A stretch of 64,000 nucleotides of DNA from Marinococcus sp. PL1-022 (GTDB lineage Bacteria; Bacillota; Bacilli; Bacillales; Marinococcaceae), in contig NZ_JAWXCX010000001.1 of the NCBI RefSeq assembly GCF_033845285.1, positions 2,991,495 to 3,055,494 on the forward strand. The letters run 5' to 3'. Positions 34,560 to 48,395 of this stretch are shown in pieces (within the stretch, counting starts at the first letter, position 1; each line of letters opens with the position of its first letter). Under the pieces are notes generated by a model, which worked only from the letters and a program-made list of their open reading frames with translations, did no database searches and was not told the origin of the DNA. The translations under genes and the position numbers were made by a program.

Positions 34560-35678
34560 GTGTATGTAAAAAATATTCGGCTCAAGCAGTATCGCAACTA
34601 CGGTGATATTGCCCTGCAGATAGAGAACACCGTAAACGTTATTGTCGGGGAAAATGCCCAGGGAAAAACAAACCTGATGGAAGCCATTCATATGCTTGCT
34701 TTTGCGAAATCCCACCGGACTTCCAAAGACAGGGAGCTGATTGGCTGGGATCACGACTTTGCCCGTATCGAAGCTTCAGTAGAGCGGGAGCAGCGTCATG
34801 TTGATCTTGAGGTTATTCTTTCGGCTAAAGGAAAAAAGGTAAAAAAGAATGGCATCGAACAAAAAAAGCTAAGTGAATATATAGGCGCATGCAACGTCGT
34901 CATGTTTGCCCCGGAGGATTTGAACCTTGTAAAAGGCGGGCCGAATATGAGGCGGCGTTTTATTGATATGGAGATTGGTCAGATCAGCCCGGTGTACCTG
35001 CACGATCTTTCCAAGTATCAGCGTATTCTAAAGCAGCGCAACCAGCTGCTGAAGGGCATGTTTCCCGCACCGAGCCGGGAACAGGAATTAACACTTGAGG
35101 TCATCGACGAGCAATACATTGAAGCAGCCGTAAAAGTAATCCAGCGGCGTTACGGATTTTTGCAGCAGCTTGAAGGATGGGCCTCAGAGATTCATACACG
35201 GATCACACAGGACCGCGAGCAGCTTAAGCTGCAGTACGACCCCTCTGCAAACATTCATGCGGAAATGGAAGCCTCAGTACTCGCTGAACAGCTTCGCGCA
35301 GAGCTTGAGCGCCGCAGAGAAAATGAAATCCGGCGGGGACTGTCGCTTGCAGGGCCGCACCGGGATGAAATGAAGCTTCTGGTCAACGACAGGGACGTAC
35401 AGACTTACGGCTCCCAGGGCCAGCAGCGAACAGCTGCCTTATCGTTAAAAATGGCAGAGATAGAGCTGATCCGGTCTTACGTAGGGGAGTATCCCATCCT
35501 GCTGCTTGATGACGTCCTCTCTGAACTGGATCAGCATCGGCAGTCTCATTTACTGGACGCGATCCAGGGAAAAGTACAGACCTTTGTTACAACAACAAGC
35601 ATTGAAAGCATCAAGCACGAGACAATCGAGCGGGCAACGGTATTTACGGCCCGCCAGGGACAATTGGAAAAACAGTAG
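34560..35678 (+). CDS. recF: DNA replication and repair protein RecF
   Basis: RecF is an SMC-like ATPase that, with RecO and RecR, loads RecA at gaps. The GTG start at 34560 gives MYVKNIRLKQYRNYGD. Walker A is VGENAQGKTNLMEA, the ABC signature region reads LSLAGPHRDEMKLL...GSQGQQRTAALSLKMAE, and Walker B is ILLLDDVLSELD. Length is 372 residues. It lies between rlbA and remB, as in B. subtilis. Confidence 0.97.
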   Translation: MYVKNIRLKQYRNYGDIALQIENTVNVIVGENAQGKTNLMEAIHMLAFAKSHRTSKDRELIGWDHDFARIEASVEREQRHVDLEVILSAKGKKVKKNGIEQKKLSEYIGACNVVMFAPEDLNLVKGGPNMRRRFIDMEIGQISPVYLHDLSKYQRILKQRNQLLKGMFPAPSREQELTLEVIDEQYIEAAVKVIQRRYGFLQQLEGWASEIHTRITQDREQLKLQYDPSANIHAEMEASVLAEQLRAELERRRENEIRRGLSLAGPHRDEMKLLVNDRDVQTYGSQGQQRTAALSLKMAEIELIRSYVGEYPILLLDDVLSELDQHRQSHLLDAIQGKVQTFVTTTSIESIKHETIERATVFTARQGQLEKQ

Positions 35679-35691
35679 GTGGTGAATCACA

Positions 35692-35976
35692 TTGTTTATA
35701 CATTTAGGCGACGGCACTGTAATACGTTCAAAAGACGTTATCGCTATTTTAGACAGCAACAGCCAGGATTCTTCAAGCATTACAAGACAGTTCCTGCAGG
35801 CAGTGGAAAATGATGATAAAGAACAAATTGCAGATTCCGAAGCAAAGTCCGTCGTGGTTACAAAAGAGAAGGTTTATTTCTCCCCTATTTCTTCGTTAAC
35901 GCTGAAGCGCAGATCGCAGATTATTTCAGAATATGATGAATATCATGAAGAAATACAGTCTGCCAAAGAAAACTGA
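35692..35976 (+). CDS. remB: extracellular-matrix regulator RemB (YaaB, DUF370)
   Basis: RemB belongs to the RemA/DUF370 family. In B. subtilis RemB promotes biofilm-matrix expression, probably by binding DNA as RemA does. The TTG start at 35692 follows AGGTGGTG and gives MFIHLGDGTVIRSKDVIAIL. The core ends VVTKEKVYFSPISSLTLKRRSQ. At 94 residues it is slightly longer than the B. subtilis protein because of an acidic tail. It precedes gyrB by about 90 bases. Confidence 0.9.
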   Translation: MFIHLGDGTVIRSKDVIAILDSNSQDSSSITRQFLQAVENDDKEQIADSEAKSVVVTKEKVYFSPISSLTLKRRSQIISEYDEYHEEIQSAKEN

Positions 35977-36019
35977 GCATACAGAGTGATGAAAACGACG
36001 GCAGGTAATTACGGACTAA

Positions 36020-37975
<1,956 letters not shown>

Positions 37976-37999
37976 GAGCCGTTATTAAGGTGAAACAAA

Positions 38000-38033
38000 G
38001 AAACCCCCGCAAAAGATTAAAGCGGGGGTTTCT
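38000..38033 (+). terminator. hairpin terminator between gyrB and gyrA
   Basis: AAACCCCCGC (38001-38010) pairs with GCGGGGGTTT (38022-38031), followed by a short T-rich end. It suggests that gyrA has its own promoter in the 60 bases that follow, or that read-through is partial. Confidence 0.85.
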
Positions 38034-38094
38034 ATCGAATATAGCAGAAACAGGCACTTCAGCCTGCTGGAATAGAAAGTAGGAGGTTACTGCA

Positions 38095-40563
38095 ATGGCA
38101 GAAAACGAATCCAGAGTCACGGAGATTGGTATTGGCGAGGAAATGCGGACCTCGTTTTTAGACTACGCGATGAGTGTTATCGTCAGCCGGGCCCTCCCGG
38201 ACGTTCGCGACGGAATGAAGCCGGTGCACCGGCGTATTTTATTTGCAATGAGCGAACTCGGCATGACGCCGGAAAAACCGTTCCGGAAGTCGGCCCGTAT
38301 CGTTGGTGACGTTATCGGTAAATACCATCCGCACGGCGACTCCGCGGTTTATGAAACGATGGTGCGGATGGCCCAGGATTTCAGCTACCGCCACCCAATC
38401 GTTAACGGACACGGAAACTTCGGTTCCGTGGACGGAGACGGAGCAGCAGCAATGCGTTACACTGAAGCGAAAATGTCTAAAATATCGCTTGAGATGGTCC
38501 GCGATATTAACAAAGACACAATTGATTACCAGGAAAACTATGACGGCAACGAGCGGGAGCCCGTGGTTCTGCCGGCGCGTTTCCCGAACCTGCTGGTCAA
38601 CGGCACCTCCGGAATTGCCGTAGGCATGGCTACCAATATTCCGCCGCACCGTCTTGAAGAAGTTATTGACGGGGTACTTGCCCTGAGTGAAGATCCTGAT
38701 ATTACAGTAGAAGAGCTGATGGACTATATTCCCGGGCCGGATTTTCCAACGGCTGCTTCCATTTTAGGCCGCTCCGGCATCCGGAAGGCGTATCAGACGG
38801 GCAAAGGCTCAATAATCATCCGTTCGCACGCCTACATTGAAGAAGATAAAAAAGGTAAGGAAACAATCATCGTAGATGAGCTGCCGTACCAGGTGAACAA
38901 AGCCCGGCTGGTGGAGCGTATTGCAGAGCTTGTGCGCGATAAAAAAATCGATGGCATTACTGATCTGCGCGACGAATCAGACCGTAACGGCATGCGGGTC
39001 GTCGTGGAAGTACGAAGAGATGCCAACGCCAACGTTATTTTAAATAACCTGTACAAGCAGACGGCGCTGCAGACGAGCTTTGGTATTAACATGCTGGCTC
39101 TTGTGAACGGCCAGCCGAAGGTGCTGAACCTCAAGGAATGTCTGTATCACTACCTCGAGCACCAAAAAGTAGTTATTAAGCGCCGGACTGCTTTTGAACT
39201 TCGAAAAGCAGAGGCCCGGGCCCACATTGTGGAAGGCCTGCGGGTGGCGCTTGACCATCTGGATGCGGTGATTGAACTGATCCGGGGATCGGAAACCACA
39301 GACATCGCAAGAAACGGTTTGATGGACAACTATGATTTGAGTGAAGATCAGGCTCAGGCTATTCTCGACATGCGTCTGCAGCGTTTAACCGGACTCGAAA
39401 GAGATAAGATTGAACAGGAGTACCGGGAGCTGATGGAGCGGATCCGGGAGCTGAAGGAAATTTTGGCTAACGAAGAACGGGTGCTCGAAATTATCCGGGA
39501 AGAGCTTACCGAAGTGAAGGAAAAATTCGGTGATGACCGGCGGACACGTCTCGAAGCCGGAGAGAATTCCATCGAAGATGAAGACCTTATTCCGCGGCAG
39601 GATGTAGTAGTCACTATCTCGCATCAGGGCTACATTAAACGTATGCCGATTGATACGTACCGGAGCCAGCGCCGCGGTGGACGCGGGGTCCAGGGAATGG
39701 GTACAAACGAAGATGACTTTGTAGAGCATCTGCTGACGACCAATTCCCACCAGACCATTCTTTTCTTCACCAACAAAGGAAAAGTATACCGTCTGAAGGC
39801 TTACGAAATTCCTGAATTAAGCCGTACGGCTAAAGGGATTCCGTTAATTAATCTCCTCCAGATTGATAAAGGGGAGTATATCAGCACCGTCATTCCGATC
39901 GAGGAATTCTCGGAAAACGCTTATCTTTTCTTCCTGACGAAAAAAGGAATTTCGAAAAGAACCGTTCTCTCTGCCTTCTCAAATATCCGTAAGGGCGGCC
40001 TGTTCGCTATTAACGTCCGGGAGGACGATGAGCTTCACGGCGTACGGCTTACCTCCGGAGATGATTCCTTAATCATCGGTACAAAGCAGGGAATGTCCAT
40101 TCACTTTGATGAAGAGGACGTGCGCTCGATGGGGCGGACCGCTTCCGGAGTTAAAGCAATTTCGCTTCGTGAGGATGACGAAGTAGTAGGTATGGATATT
40201 TCAGTGGAGAATGAAATGATCCTGATGGTGACAAACAAAGGATACGGGAAGCTTACCTCAATTGAAGAATTCAGTAAGCAGAACCGTGGCGGAAAAGGGT
40301 TAAAGGCGATTAAACTCACAAGCCGCACGGGAGAACTCGCAGCGATGCGTTCAGTACCGTTGGACATTGATCTGATGGTGATGACCATTCACGGGGTTGT
40401 TATCCGGATGCAGGTTGGTGACGTTTCAAGACTCGGCCGGTACGCCCAGGGCGTGCGACTTATCCGCCTTGATAAAGGCGAAGCTGTGTCCACAGTAGCA
40501 CCTGTAATTGAACACGAAGCTGCCGAAGAAGAAAATGTTCCAGCAGAATCAGAAGAAGAATAA
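38095..40563 (+). CDS. gyrA: DNA gyrase subunit A
   Basis: GyrA is the DNA-cleaving subunit. The ATG follows AGGAGGTTACTGC. The quinolone-resistance region is [20 protein letters not shown] with Ser and Glu at the wild-type positions, and the catalytic Tyr is in [12 protein letters not shown]. The C-terminal beta-pinwheel has the GyrA-box QRRGGRG that distinguishes gyrase from topoisomerase IV. The tail is Glu-rich ([12 protein letters not shown]). It has 822 residues. Unlike in B. subtilis, no rRNA operon follows. Confidence 0.98.
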   Translation: MAENESRVTEIGIGEEMRTSFLDYAMSVIVSRALPDVRDGMKPVHRRILFAMSELGMTPEKPFRKSARIVGDVIGKYHPHGDSAVYETMVRMAQDFSYRHPIVNGHGNFGSVDGDGAAAMRYTEAKMSKISLEMVRDINKDTIDYQENYDGNEREPVVLPARFPNLLVNGTSGIAVGMATNIPPHRLEEVIDGVLALSEDPDITVEELMDYIPGPDFPTAASILGRSGIRKAYQTGKGSIIIRSHAYIEEDKKGKETIIVDELPYQVNKARLVERIAELVRDKKIDGITDLRDESDRNGMRVVVEVRRDANANVILNNLYKQTALQTSFGINMLALVNGQPKVLNLKECLYHYLEHQKVVIKRRTAFELRKAEARAHIVEGLRVALDHLDAVIELIRGSETTDIARNGLMDNYDLSEDQAQAILDMRLQRLTGLERDKIEQEYRELMERIRELKEILANEERVLEIIREELTEVKEKFGDDRRTRLEAGENSIEDEDLIPRQDVVVTISHQGYIKRMPIDTYRSQRRGGRGVQGMGTNEDDFVEHLLTTNSHQTILFFTNKGKVYRLKAYEIPELSRTAKGIPLINLLQIDKGEYISTVIPIEEFSENAYLFFLTKKGISKRTVLSAFSNIRKGGLFAINVREDDELHGVRLTSGDDSLIIGTKQGMSIHFDEEDVRSMGRTASGVKAISLREDDEVVGMDISVENEMILMVTNKGYGKLTSIEEFSKQNRGGKGLKAIKLTSRTGELAAMRSVPLDIDLMVMTIHGVVIRMQVGDVSRLGRYAQGVRLIRLDKGEAVSTVAPVIEHEAAEEENVPAESEEE

Positions 40564-40567
40564 TTTG

Positions 40568-40602
40568 AGACCCGGCCGTATTTTAAACGGCCGGTCTTTT
40601 TT
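40568..40602 (+). terminator. terminator of gyrA
   Basis: AGACCCGGCCG pairs with CGGCCGGTCT (one bulged C), followed by TTTTT. It lies 5 bases after the gyrA stop. Confidence 0.92.
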
Positions 40603-40718
40603 ATGTGAAAAATGGAATTTTATTCTAAAATTCTGTATAAGAACGGTGAAAGTAGTGGTATTTTTCAAGGAAAATAGTAAAATAGAATTATTATATCAGG
40701 AAGAATGGAGGAGTCTCC

Positions 40719-41744
40719 ATGCGAATACATATTAATCAGGCAGTGCCAGGATGCGTGCTGGTGAATGATGTCTATGCAGTGAATGAAACGCCGGTGGTCA
40801 GAAAACAAACGGCGCTGACAGAGCATTTAGTCGATATTATCAAACAGTTTCTTGTGGAGTATATTGAAGTAAAGCCGGTGCTTGTCAACGGTGATCCCTT
40901 TTCTCCAGCGGAAGAGACTGAGACAGCCAGAGAGCATCGGCCGGTGTTTGAAGACGTTTACGATACAGCGGTGGAGGCTCATGAAGCCATGTGGCGCTCC
41001 TGGACAGCCGGAGCTCCCATCGAAATGAAAAAAGCACGGGCGGTTGTGGCCCCCCTGCTCGAGGATATTGAAGAAAACGCTTCTCATATATTTACAAGCT
41101 ACCAGTTTGCAGAGCTGGAAAAGTACGAGAGTCATCATGCGGTATCAGTGGCGCTTTTGGCTGCGCTGCTGGCTAAAAAGCATGGCTGCAGCCGGAAGGA
41201 ATGGCTCGGAGCGGCACTCGCCGGGCTCTTGTGTGACGCTTCCCTGGCCAGAGTTTCTGCTGCAGAGCGGCAGAAGGCGGGAAAGCATCCAATTCAGAGC
41301 TACCAGATGGCGAAGGCTACCGGATTGATCAGCGATGAGGTATTGCTTGCTATTTTGCAGCACCATGAACGCGAAGACGGAAGCGGTTATCCACTTGGGA
41401 TGAAAGGCGGCAAAATATATGTGCTGAGCAGCCTCGTAGCAGCGGCAGACATGTATCACGCCATGGCAGGCGAACGGCTGGAAAATGAGGGAAAATCGGC
41501 TTTTCATGCGATGCGTGAGCTGACGATGCAATCGTTTGGAAAGCTTCCTCCTGCTGTAGTGGAAACATTAACAGAGCAGTTCATTACTGTGATGACCGGA
41601 AAGAAGGTGCAGCTCGCCGACGGCAGCTCTGCTTCGATTGTGCACCTGGACCGCCGTGAGATAGAATATCCGCTGGTCCAGCTTGAGCAAGATGGGAAGG
41701 TCGTCCAGCTGAATGAAAAATCAGCCATCCATCATGTGATCTAG
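40719..41744 (+). CDS. HD-GYP domain protein with altered HD dyad
   Basis: The C-terminal half (about residues 130-300) is an HD-GYP domain: ESHHAVSVALLAALLAKKHG, then LGAALAGLLCDASLARV, HPIQSYQMAK, LQHHEREDGSGYPLGMKGG and LVAAADMYHAM. Active members hydrolyse cyclic di-GMP using iron or other metals. Here the canonical HDIGK motif reads CDASL, so the metal-binding His and the Lys are lost, while HHE and GSGYP are intact. Reduced or no phosphodiesterase activity is likely; it may be a c-di-GMP receptor. The N-terminal 120 residues match no domain I recognise. It starts after GGAGG and is a single gene between gyrA and guaB, where B. subtilis has rrnO and yaaC. Confidence 0.85.
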   Translation: MRIHINQAVPGCVLVNDVYAVNETPVVRKQTALTEHLVDIIKQFLVEYIEVKPVLVNGDPFSPAEETETAREHRPVFEDVYDTAVEAHEAMWRSWTAGAPIEMKKARAVVAPLLEDIEENASHIFTSYQFAELEKYESHHAVSVALLAALLAKKHGCSRKEWLGAALAGLLCDASLARVSAAERQKAGKHPIQSYQMAKATGLISDEVLLAILQHHEREDGSGYPLGMKGGKIYVLSSLVAAADMYHAMAGERLENEGKSAFHAMRELTMQSFGKLPPAVVETLTEQFITVMTGKKVQLADGSSASIVHLDRREIEYPLVQLEQDGKVVQLNEKSAIHHVI

Positions 41745-41856
41745 CATGGTGGATCCAGCTTTGTAATCCTTTACATAATTATTAGCGCCTGTTTATAAAT
41801 TTTCGGAAAAATAAAACATATTCCTTTTACTTCTGAGACTGGCCCAAACGTGATAA

Positions 41857-43395
<1,539 letters not shown>

Positions 43396-43400
43396 GAATG

Positions 43401-43433
43401 AAGGACGGGGGCCAGTGGCTCCCGTCCTTTTTT
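43401..43433 (+). terminator. terminator of guaB
   Basis: GGACGGGGGCC pairs with GGCTCCCGTCC (one mismatch) around AGT, followed by TTTTTT. It starts about 6 bases after the guaB stop. Confidence 0.92.
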
Positions 43434-43445
43434 AATGTAAAAGGT

Positions 43446-43459
43446 ATTTCCCGGGAAAT
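43446..43459. promoter_or_regulatory. Noc-binding site downstream of guaB
   Basis: ATTTCCCGGGAAAT is a second perfect 14-base Noc palindrome, this time in the guaB-dacA intergenic gap on the right arm. Confidence 0.78.
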
Positions 43460-43573
43460 ATTTGTGGATGCTGTCGGACACAGACGGCTTTATAAAAGGA
43501 ACAATGGCAGGTATGTTTTAAAATGGGGCTGTGGTAAAATATGCGATAGCAAAACACCACGGAGGTGCAGAGA

Positions 43574-44827
43574 TTGAGGAGAAATAAGTTGAAAACAGCA
43601 GGTGTTTCCTGCGTGGCGGCTGCAGCCATATGGATGTTCGGCAGCACGCCGGCTCAAGCAGCAGAGCCTGATATAGAAGCCAGTGCTTCTATTATGATAG
43701 ATGCAGACACGGGGCAGGTAGTTTTTGAAGACAATACCGATGAGCTTCTTCCTGCAGCCAGCATGTCCAAAATGATGACAGAATACATAGTAAACAAAGC
43801 GATCGAAGACGGAGATATCAGCTGGAACGATGAAGTAGCAATCAGCGATAAAGTCCGCGAGCTTTCTCTTCAGACAAATTTATCCAACGTGCCTCTTCGT
43901 CAGGACGAAGCCTATACGGTCGAAGAGCTCTACGAGGCTATGGCCATTTACTCTGCGAACGGAGCAACGATCGCTCTGGCAGAACACATTGAGGGCAGTG
44001 AGGCAGCTTTTGCCGACCGGATGAATCAGCAGGCCGGGGAGCTTGGCATGGAGAATTATGAATTTGTAAATGCGACCGGGCTGAATAATTCTACGATGAT
44101 GGGCTACGCCCCGGAAGGCAGCGAAGAAAATGCAGAAAACATGATGTCAGCAAACGATACTGCCCTTTTGGCTTATCATCTTTTGGATGAGTACCCTGAG
44201 GTGTTGGATGTGGCAGGCATTCCGAAAAAAACATTCAACGAAGATTCGGAAGAACCAATCGATATGATTAACTGGAATAAAATGCTCCCGGGGCTTGAAC
44301 AGGAATACGAAGGAGTGGACGGCCTGAAAACAGGTACGACTGATCTGGCCGGAAATGCTTTTACCGGAACAATTGAACAGGACGGAAACAGATATATATC
44401 GGTAGTGATGAATGCAGAAACGAAGATGTCGCGTTTTACCGAAACGGCTAAACTATATGATTATGCTGAAAGAGAGCTAAAAAGCCAGACCCTCGTGGAA
44501 AAAGGGGCAGAAATCGATGGGGAATCCTCCATTGAAATCGAAGGCGGACAGGAAGAAAGCATAGATGTGACAGCTGGAGAAGAGCTCGAGCTGATTTCGT
44601 CAGAGGAAATAGAACCGGAATATGAGATTGCTGTGTCCAAAAATGAAGCCCCGATTGAAAAAGGGGAAGAAGTCGGGACAGTGGTTGTTACCAACAGCGA
44701 AGCCTCATATGTGCAGGACGGCGCTAGTCGCACAGAAGTGCCTCTGATAGCGGATGAAGCTGTAGAGAAGCGCGGATGGTTTGGAAATATTGTTCAGAGC
44801 GTCAGCAACCTTTTCAGCAGCGTCTAG
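43574..44827 (+). CDS. dacA: D-alanyl-D-alanine carboxypeptidase DacA (PBP5)
   Basis: DacA trims the terminal D-Ala from peptidoglycan stem peptides outside the cell. The TTG start at 43574-43576 lies 7 bases after GGAGGT; a GTG at 43565 falls inside the ribosome-binding site. A signal peptide ends at AQA before AEPD (about residue 28). Active-site motifs are SMSK (nucleophile Ser), SAN and KTGT, in the right order. The C-terminal domain (about 300-390) is acidic, and the last 20 residues (RGWFGNIVQSVSNLFSSV) form an amphipathic membrane anchor. It has 417 residues. A likely extended -10, TGGTAAAAT, is at 43532-43540. Confidence 0.96.
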   Translation: MRRNKLKTAGVSCVAAAAIWMFGSTPAQAAEPDIEASASIMIDADTGQVVFEDNTDELLPAASMSKMMTEYIVNKAIEDGDISWNDEVAISDKVRELSLQTNLSNVPLRQDEAYTVEELYEAMAIYSANGATIALAEHIEGSEAAFADRMNQQAGELGMENYEFVNATGLNNSTMMGYAPEGSEENAENMMSANDTALLAYHLLDEYPEVLDVAGIPKKTFNEDSEEPIDMINWNKMLPGLEQEYEGVDGLKTGTTDLAGNAFTGTIEQDGNRYISVVMNAETKMSRFTETAKLYDYAERELKSQTLVEKGAEIDGESSIEIEGGQEESIDVTAGEELELISSEEIEPEYEIAVSKNEAPIEKGEEVGTVVVTNSEASYVQDGASRTEVPLIADEAVEKRGWFGNIVQSVSNLFSSV

Positions 44828-44992
44828 CACGCGGCGGCTGGAAAATAAAAGCTGGCAGAAAAGCTTTTTTGGCTGCAAACAAGATGCTTTATCCGGATAT
44901 AGTATAGTGTTACAATAGGGCTACTGAGCGTTATTATTACACCGCAAAAATCGGTGGCAGCAGATAGAATAATGGAGCTGGAGGGCTGAAGT

Positions 44993-45877
44993 ATGGCAGA
45001 GAGAGGAACAGACCGCGTTAAAAGAGGCATGGCGGAAATGCAAAAGGGCGGCGTTATCATGGACGTCGTTAACGGAGAACAGGCGAAAATCGCCGAAGAG
45101 GCAGGAGCAGTAGCTGTTATGGCACTGGAACGGGTGCCGTCAGACATCCGTGCTGCCGGAGGCGTAGCCCGCATGGCAGACCCTACGATTGTCCAGGAAG
45201 TGATGGACGCTGTATCGATTCCTGTAATGGCAAAGGCCCGTATCGGTCACATCGTGGAAGCCCGGGTGCTCGAGTCGCTCGGTGCTGATTATATTGATGA
45301 AAGCGAAGTGCTTACACCGGCGGACGATGTGTATCATATGGATAAAACCGAATATACAGTACCGTTTGTCTGTGGAGCCCGCGATCTTGGGGAAGCGACC
45401 CGCCGTATTGGCGAAGGAGCTTCCATGCTTCGCACAAAAGGGGAGCCGGGCACCGGCAACATTGTGGAAGCAGTACGTCATATGCGTTTGATCCAGTCTC
45501 AAATCCGCAAAGTGATCGGCCTGTCGAAGGACGAATTAATGACGGAAGCGAAAAATCTTGGTGCGCCGTACGAGTTGCTGCTTCAAATTCGCGACAGAGG
45601 CCGCCTCCCAGTTGTTAACTTTGCAGCAGGCGGCATAGCAACACCAGCTGACGCTGCTTTAATGATGCAGCTTGGCGCCGACGGCGTATTCGTGGGCTCC
45701 GGCATTTTCAAATCCGAATATCCGGATAAATTTGCCCGGGCCATCGTAGAGGCGACGACTCACTATGAGGATTATGAACTGATCGCTAAGCTGTCCAAGG
45801 GACTGGGCACTGCAATGAGCGGTATGGATATTTCCCAGCTTGAAGGCTTTGACCGCATGCAGGACCGCAGTCAGTAA
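44993..45877 (+). CDS. pdxS: pyridoxal 5'-phosphate synthase subunit PdxS
   Basis: PdxS is the synthase subunit that makes PLP from ribose 5-phosphate, glyceraldehyde 3-phosphate and ammonia. Motifs are [35 protein letters not shown] and the catalytic Lys in [12 protein letters not shown]. The second Lys region is [19 protein letters not shown], and the C-terminal [11 protein letters not shown] completes the subunit contacts. It has 294 residues, with ribosome-binding site GGAGGG. TGTTACAAT at 44908-44916 may be its -10. It forms an operon with pdxT. Confidence 0.98.
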   Translation: MAERGTDRVKRGMAEMQKGGVIMDVVNGEQAKIAEEAGAVAVMALERVPSDIRAAGGVARMADPTIVQEVMDAVSIPVMAKARIGHIVEARVLESLGADYIDESEVLTPADDVYHMDKTEYTVPFVCGARDLGEATRRIGEGASMLRTKGEPGTGNIVEAVRHMRLIQSQIRKVIGLSKDELMTEAKNLGAPYELLLQIRDRGRLPVVNFAAGGIATPADAALMMQLGADGVFVGSGIFKSEYPDKFARAIVEATTHYEDYELIAKLSKGLGTAMSGMDISQLEGFDRMQDRSQ

Positions 45878-45900
45878 TATAAATACAGGGGGTTTTACTC

Positions 45901-46491
45901 ATGATGAAAATCGGCGTTTTAGCTCTTCAAGGCGCTGTTCGTGAACATGCCAAAAGCTTGGAGGCCCCTGATACGGAAGTTATTATCGTAAAACGGCCGG
46001 AACAGCTTGAAGAAATCGATGGATTGGTCTTTCCAGGCGGCGAAAGCACGACGATGCGGCGGCTGGTGGAAAAATATCAATTTTTTGAGCCGCTGCAGGC
46101 ATTTGCCAAGGCAGGAAAGCCCATATTCGGCACATGTGCCGGCTTGATTTTAATGGCAACCGACGTGGTAGGCGAGCCGGAAGGCCATCTCGAGCTGATG
46201 GACATGACGGTTCAGCGTAATGCATTCGGCCGCCAGCGTGAAAGCTTTGAAACCGAGCTTTCCATTCGCGGAGTTGCAGATGATGTCGAAGCGGTATTTA
46301 TCCGGGCTCCGTTGATTACGGAAGTTGGACAGAATGTCGAAGTGCTTGCAGAATATAAAGATGAAATTGTGGTGGCGCGGCAGGATCATCTGCTTTCCTG
46401 CTCCTTTCATCCGGAGCTGACGAACGACCGCAGATTTCATCAGTATTTCGTACAGATGGTACGAGAAGCACAGGCGGCAGTAAATGTGTAA
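45901..46491 (+). CDS. pdxT: pyridoxal 5'-phosphate synthase glutaminase subunit PdxT
   Basis: PdxT releases ammonia from glutamine and channels it to PdxS. Class I glutaminase motifs are visible: [10 protein letters not shown], the catalytic Cys in [11 protein letters not shown], and the His-Glu pair in [13 protein letters not shown]. It has 196 residues, starts 24 bases after pdxS with AGGGGG before ATG, and is the last gene before the serS leader. Confidence 0.97.
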   Translation: MMKIGVLALQGAVREHAKSLEAPDTEVIIVKRPEQLEEIDGLVFPGGESTTMRRLVEKYQFFEPLQAFAKAGKPIFGTCAGLILMATDVVGEPEGHLELMDMTVQRNAFGRQRESFETELSIRGVADDVEAVFIRAPLITEVGQNVEVLAEYKDEIVVARQDHLLSCSFHPELTNDRRFHQYFVQMVREAQAAVNV

Positions 46492-46526
46492 ATACAATCG
46501 CGTTGATGGACAATAGTACTTTTGCA

Positions 46527-46736
46527 TGCTTCTCCAGAGAGTCGGTGGCTGGTGTGAACCGATGAAAATGCGGAAGGAATCCCGTCCGGAGTAAAACGGT
46601 GAACTTGAGTAGCCGTTTTCGATTCGTCCCCGTTAACGGATGAGAGAAAAAGCCGGCAGTAACGTTTACTGCAACAAGGGTGGCAACGCGGGAATTAAAG
46701 TCTCGTCCCTGATTCACAGGGGCGGGGCTTTTTTAT
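46527..46736 (+). promoter_or_regulatory. T-box leader of serS
   Basis: The conserved T-box sequence AAGGGTGGCAACGCGG (46676-46691) precedes a terminator stem GTCTCGTCCCTG/CAGGGGCGGGGC with a T run (46700-46735). A long stem I region (about 46530-46660) with the purine-rich GGAAGGAATCC and the AGTA bulge lies upstream. Uncharged tRNA binding would favour the antiterminator and allow serS expression. Serine specificity is inferred from the gene; I could not assign the specifier codon with certainty. Confidence 0.9.
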
Positions 46737-46775
46737 AATATATAAACAGCTACTATTATGAAGGAGGCATCACCT

Positions 46776-48056
46776 ATGCTGGACCCTAAACGATTACGAA
46801 ATGATTTTGATGCAGTAAAAGAGCAGCTTTCAAAACGAAACGAAGATATCAGCGAACTGGATTCCTTTGAAGAACTCGACCGTGAACGCAGAGACCTGAT
46901 TCAGGAGACAGAGGAGTTAAAACAACGGCGTAACACCGTCTCCGATGAAATCGCAGCTAAAAAGAAAAATAAAGAAGACGCCGATGAACTGATTGCAGAA
47001 ATGCGGGACGTATCAGGCAGGGTTAAAAAACTGGATGAGCAAATCCGTGAAAAGGATGAGCGCCTGCAGCAGATTCTGCTTTCCATTCCAAATGTTCCAC
47101 ATGAAACAGTTCCGGTTGGCGAAGATGAATCGGATAACGAAGAGGTAAGGGTCTGGGGAGAAACGCCAGTGTTTGATTTTGCCCTGAAGCCGCACTGGGA
47201 ACTTGGTGTGGAGCTGAATATGCTTGATGCTGAGCGGGCTGCAAAAGTAACCGGAAGCCGGTTCATGTTTTATAAAGGAGCAGGGGCCCGTCTGGAACGG
47301 GCACTGATTCAGTTTATGATGGATCTGCACAGCGATGAACACGGCTATGAAGAATTGATTCCTCCGTACATGGTAAACCGTGAAAGCATGACCGGCACCG
47401 GCCAGCTTCCAAAATTTGAGGAGGACGCCTTTCAGATTCGGGAAGAGGACTATTTTCTCGTACCAACGGCAGAAGTGCCTGTCACGAATATGCACCGAGA
47501 AGAAATTTTCGCAGGAAAAGAGCTGCCGAAAGCCTATACGGCATTCAGTGCCTGCTTCCGCTCTGAAGCAGGCTCGGCAGGACGCGATACCCGCGGCTTA
47601 ATCCGCCAGCACCAGTTTAATAAAGTGGAGCTTGTGCGGTTTACGACGCCGGAGGATTCCTATGAAGAGCTGGAAGCATTGACCGGCCATGCGGAAAAAG
47701 TACTGCAGCTGCTCGAGCTTCCGTATCGCGTGATGAACATGTGCACGGGGGACCTGGGCTTTACGGCAGCGAAGAAATACGATATCGAAGTATGGCTCCC
47801 GAGCTATGAAGACTATAAAGAAATTTCGTCCTGCAGTAATTTTGAGGATTTCCAGGCCAGGCGCGCGAACATCCGCTTTAAGCGGAACCGCGATGCGAAA
47901 ACAGAATTTGTGCACACGCTAAACGGCTCAGGACTTGCTCTGGGACGAACGGTGGCAGCGATCATGGAAAATCACCAGCAGGAGGACGGCAGCATTAAAA
48001 TTCCTGAAGTGCTGCGCGGCTATATGGGCAACAAAGAATATATTACTGCAAAATAA
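46776..48056 (+). CDS. serS: seryl-tRNA synthetase SerS
   Basis: SerS is the class II synthetase that charges tRNA-Ser. The start [17 protein letters not shown] at 46776 follows AAGGAGG; an ATG at 46758 lies before the ribosome-binding site. The N-terminal antiparallel coiled coil (about residues 25-100) binds the long variable arm. Motif 2 is [21 protein letters not shown], and motif 3 is [18 protein letters not shown]. It has 426 residues. Expression is controlled by the T-box just upstream; tRNA-Ser(TGA) is encoded at 55.6 kb in this window. Confidence 0.98.
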   Translation: MLDPKRLRNDFDAVKEQLSKRNEDISELDSFEELDRERRDLIQETEELKQRRNTVSDEIAAKKKNKEDADELIAEMRDVSGRVKKLDEQIREKDERLQQILLSIPNVPHETVPVGEDESDNEEVRVWGETPVFDFALKPHWELGVELNMLDAERAAKVTGSRFMFYKGAGARLERALIQFMMDLHSDEHGYEELIPPYMVNRESMTGTGQLPKFEEDAFQIREEDYFLVPTAEVPVTNMHREEIFAGKELPKAYTAFSACFRSEAGSAGRDTRGLIRQHQFNKVELVRFTTPEDSYEELEALTGHAEKVLQLLELPYRVMNMCTGDLGFTAAKKYDIEVWLPSYEDYKEISSCSNFEDFQARRANIRFKRNRDAKTEFVHTLNGSGLALGRTVAAIMENHQQEDGSIKIPEVLRGYMGNKEYITAK

Positions 48057-48068
48057 GCAGGCTTCGAT

Positions 48069-48103
48069 AAAACTCTGGACGCTTTAGGCGGCCAGAGTTT
48101 TTT
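48069..48103 (+). terminator. terminator of serS
   Basis: AAAACTCTGG pairs with CCAGAGTTTT, followed by further T. It lies 12 bases after the serS stop. Confidence 0.9.
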
Positions 48104-48139
48104 ATAGTTATGCAAAATGCTTGCGAAGAAGTAATTGAA

Positions 48140-48154
48140 TTGAAAGCGATTACA
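48140..48154 (+). promoter_or_regulatory. cre (CcpA) site upstream of the Lrp-type regulator
   Basis: TTGAAAGCGATTACA fits the catabolite-responsive pattern WTGNAANCGNWWNCA at every position. It lies about 240 bases upstream of the Lrp-type gene. The rest of 48104-48395 is AT-rich and contains the inverted pair GTAAT/ATTAC-like sequences but no gene. Confidence 0.65.
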
Positions 48155-48395
48155 TTGTAGTATTGGGAGTATCTTCGGGCTGTTTTCGAATCATATGGCG
48201 TTATATAATCTTACAAAAAAATTCATAAAATTCTTTCACGAATATTGCAATAATAAGAACAATTACTTATAATTACGTTAATCCACCCGGGGAATTGTTA
48301 CGAAATTACTAACGTGAGCTGTGGTTATCTCGGTGATTCGTAATAAAGGATGCAAGGTCATCAAGGTGAGAATGGGAAAAAGAGAAGGGATGCCA

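Noticed and set aside
41387-41395. DnaA box TTATCCACT within the HD-GYP gene
   Set aside because: It is an isolated single-mismatch site in coding sequence with no neighbours.
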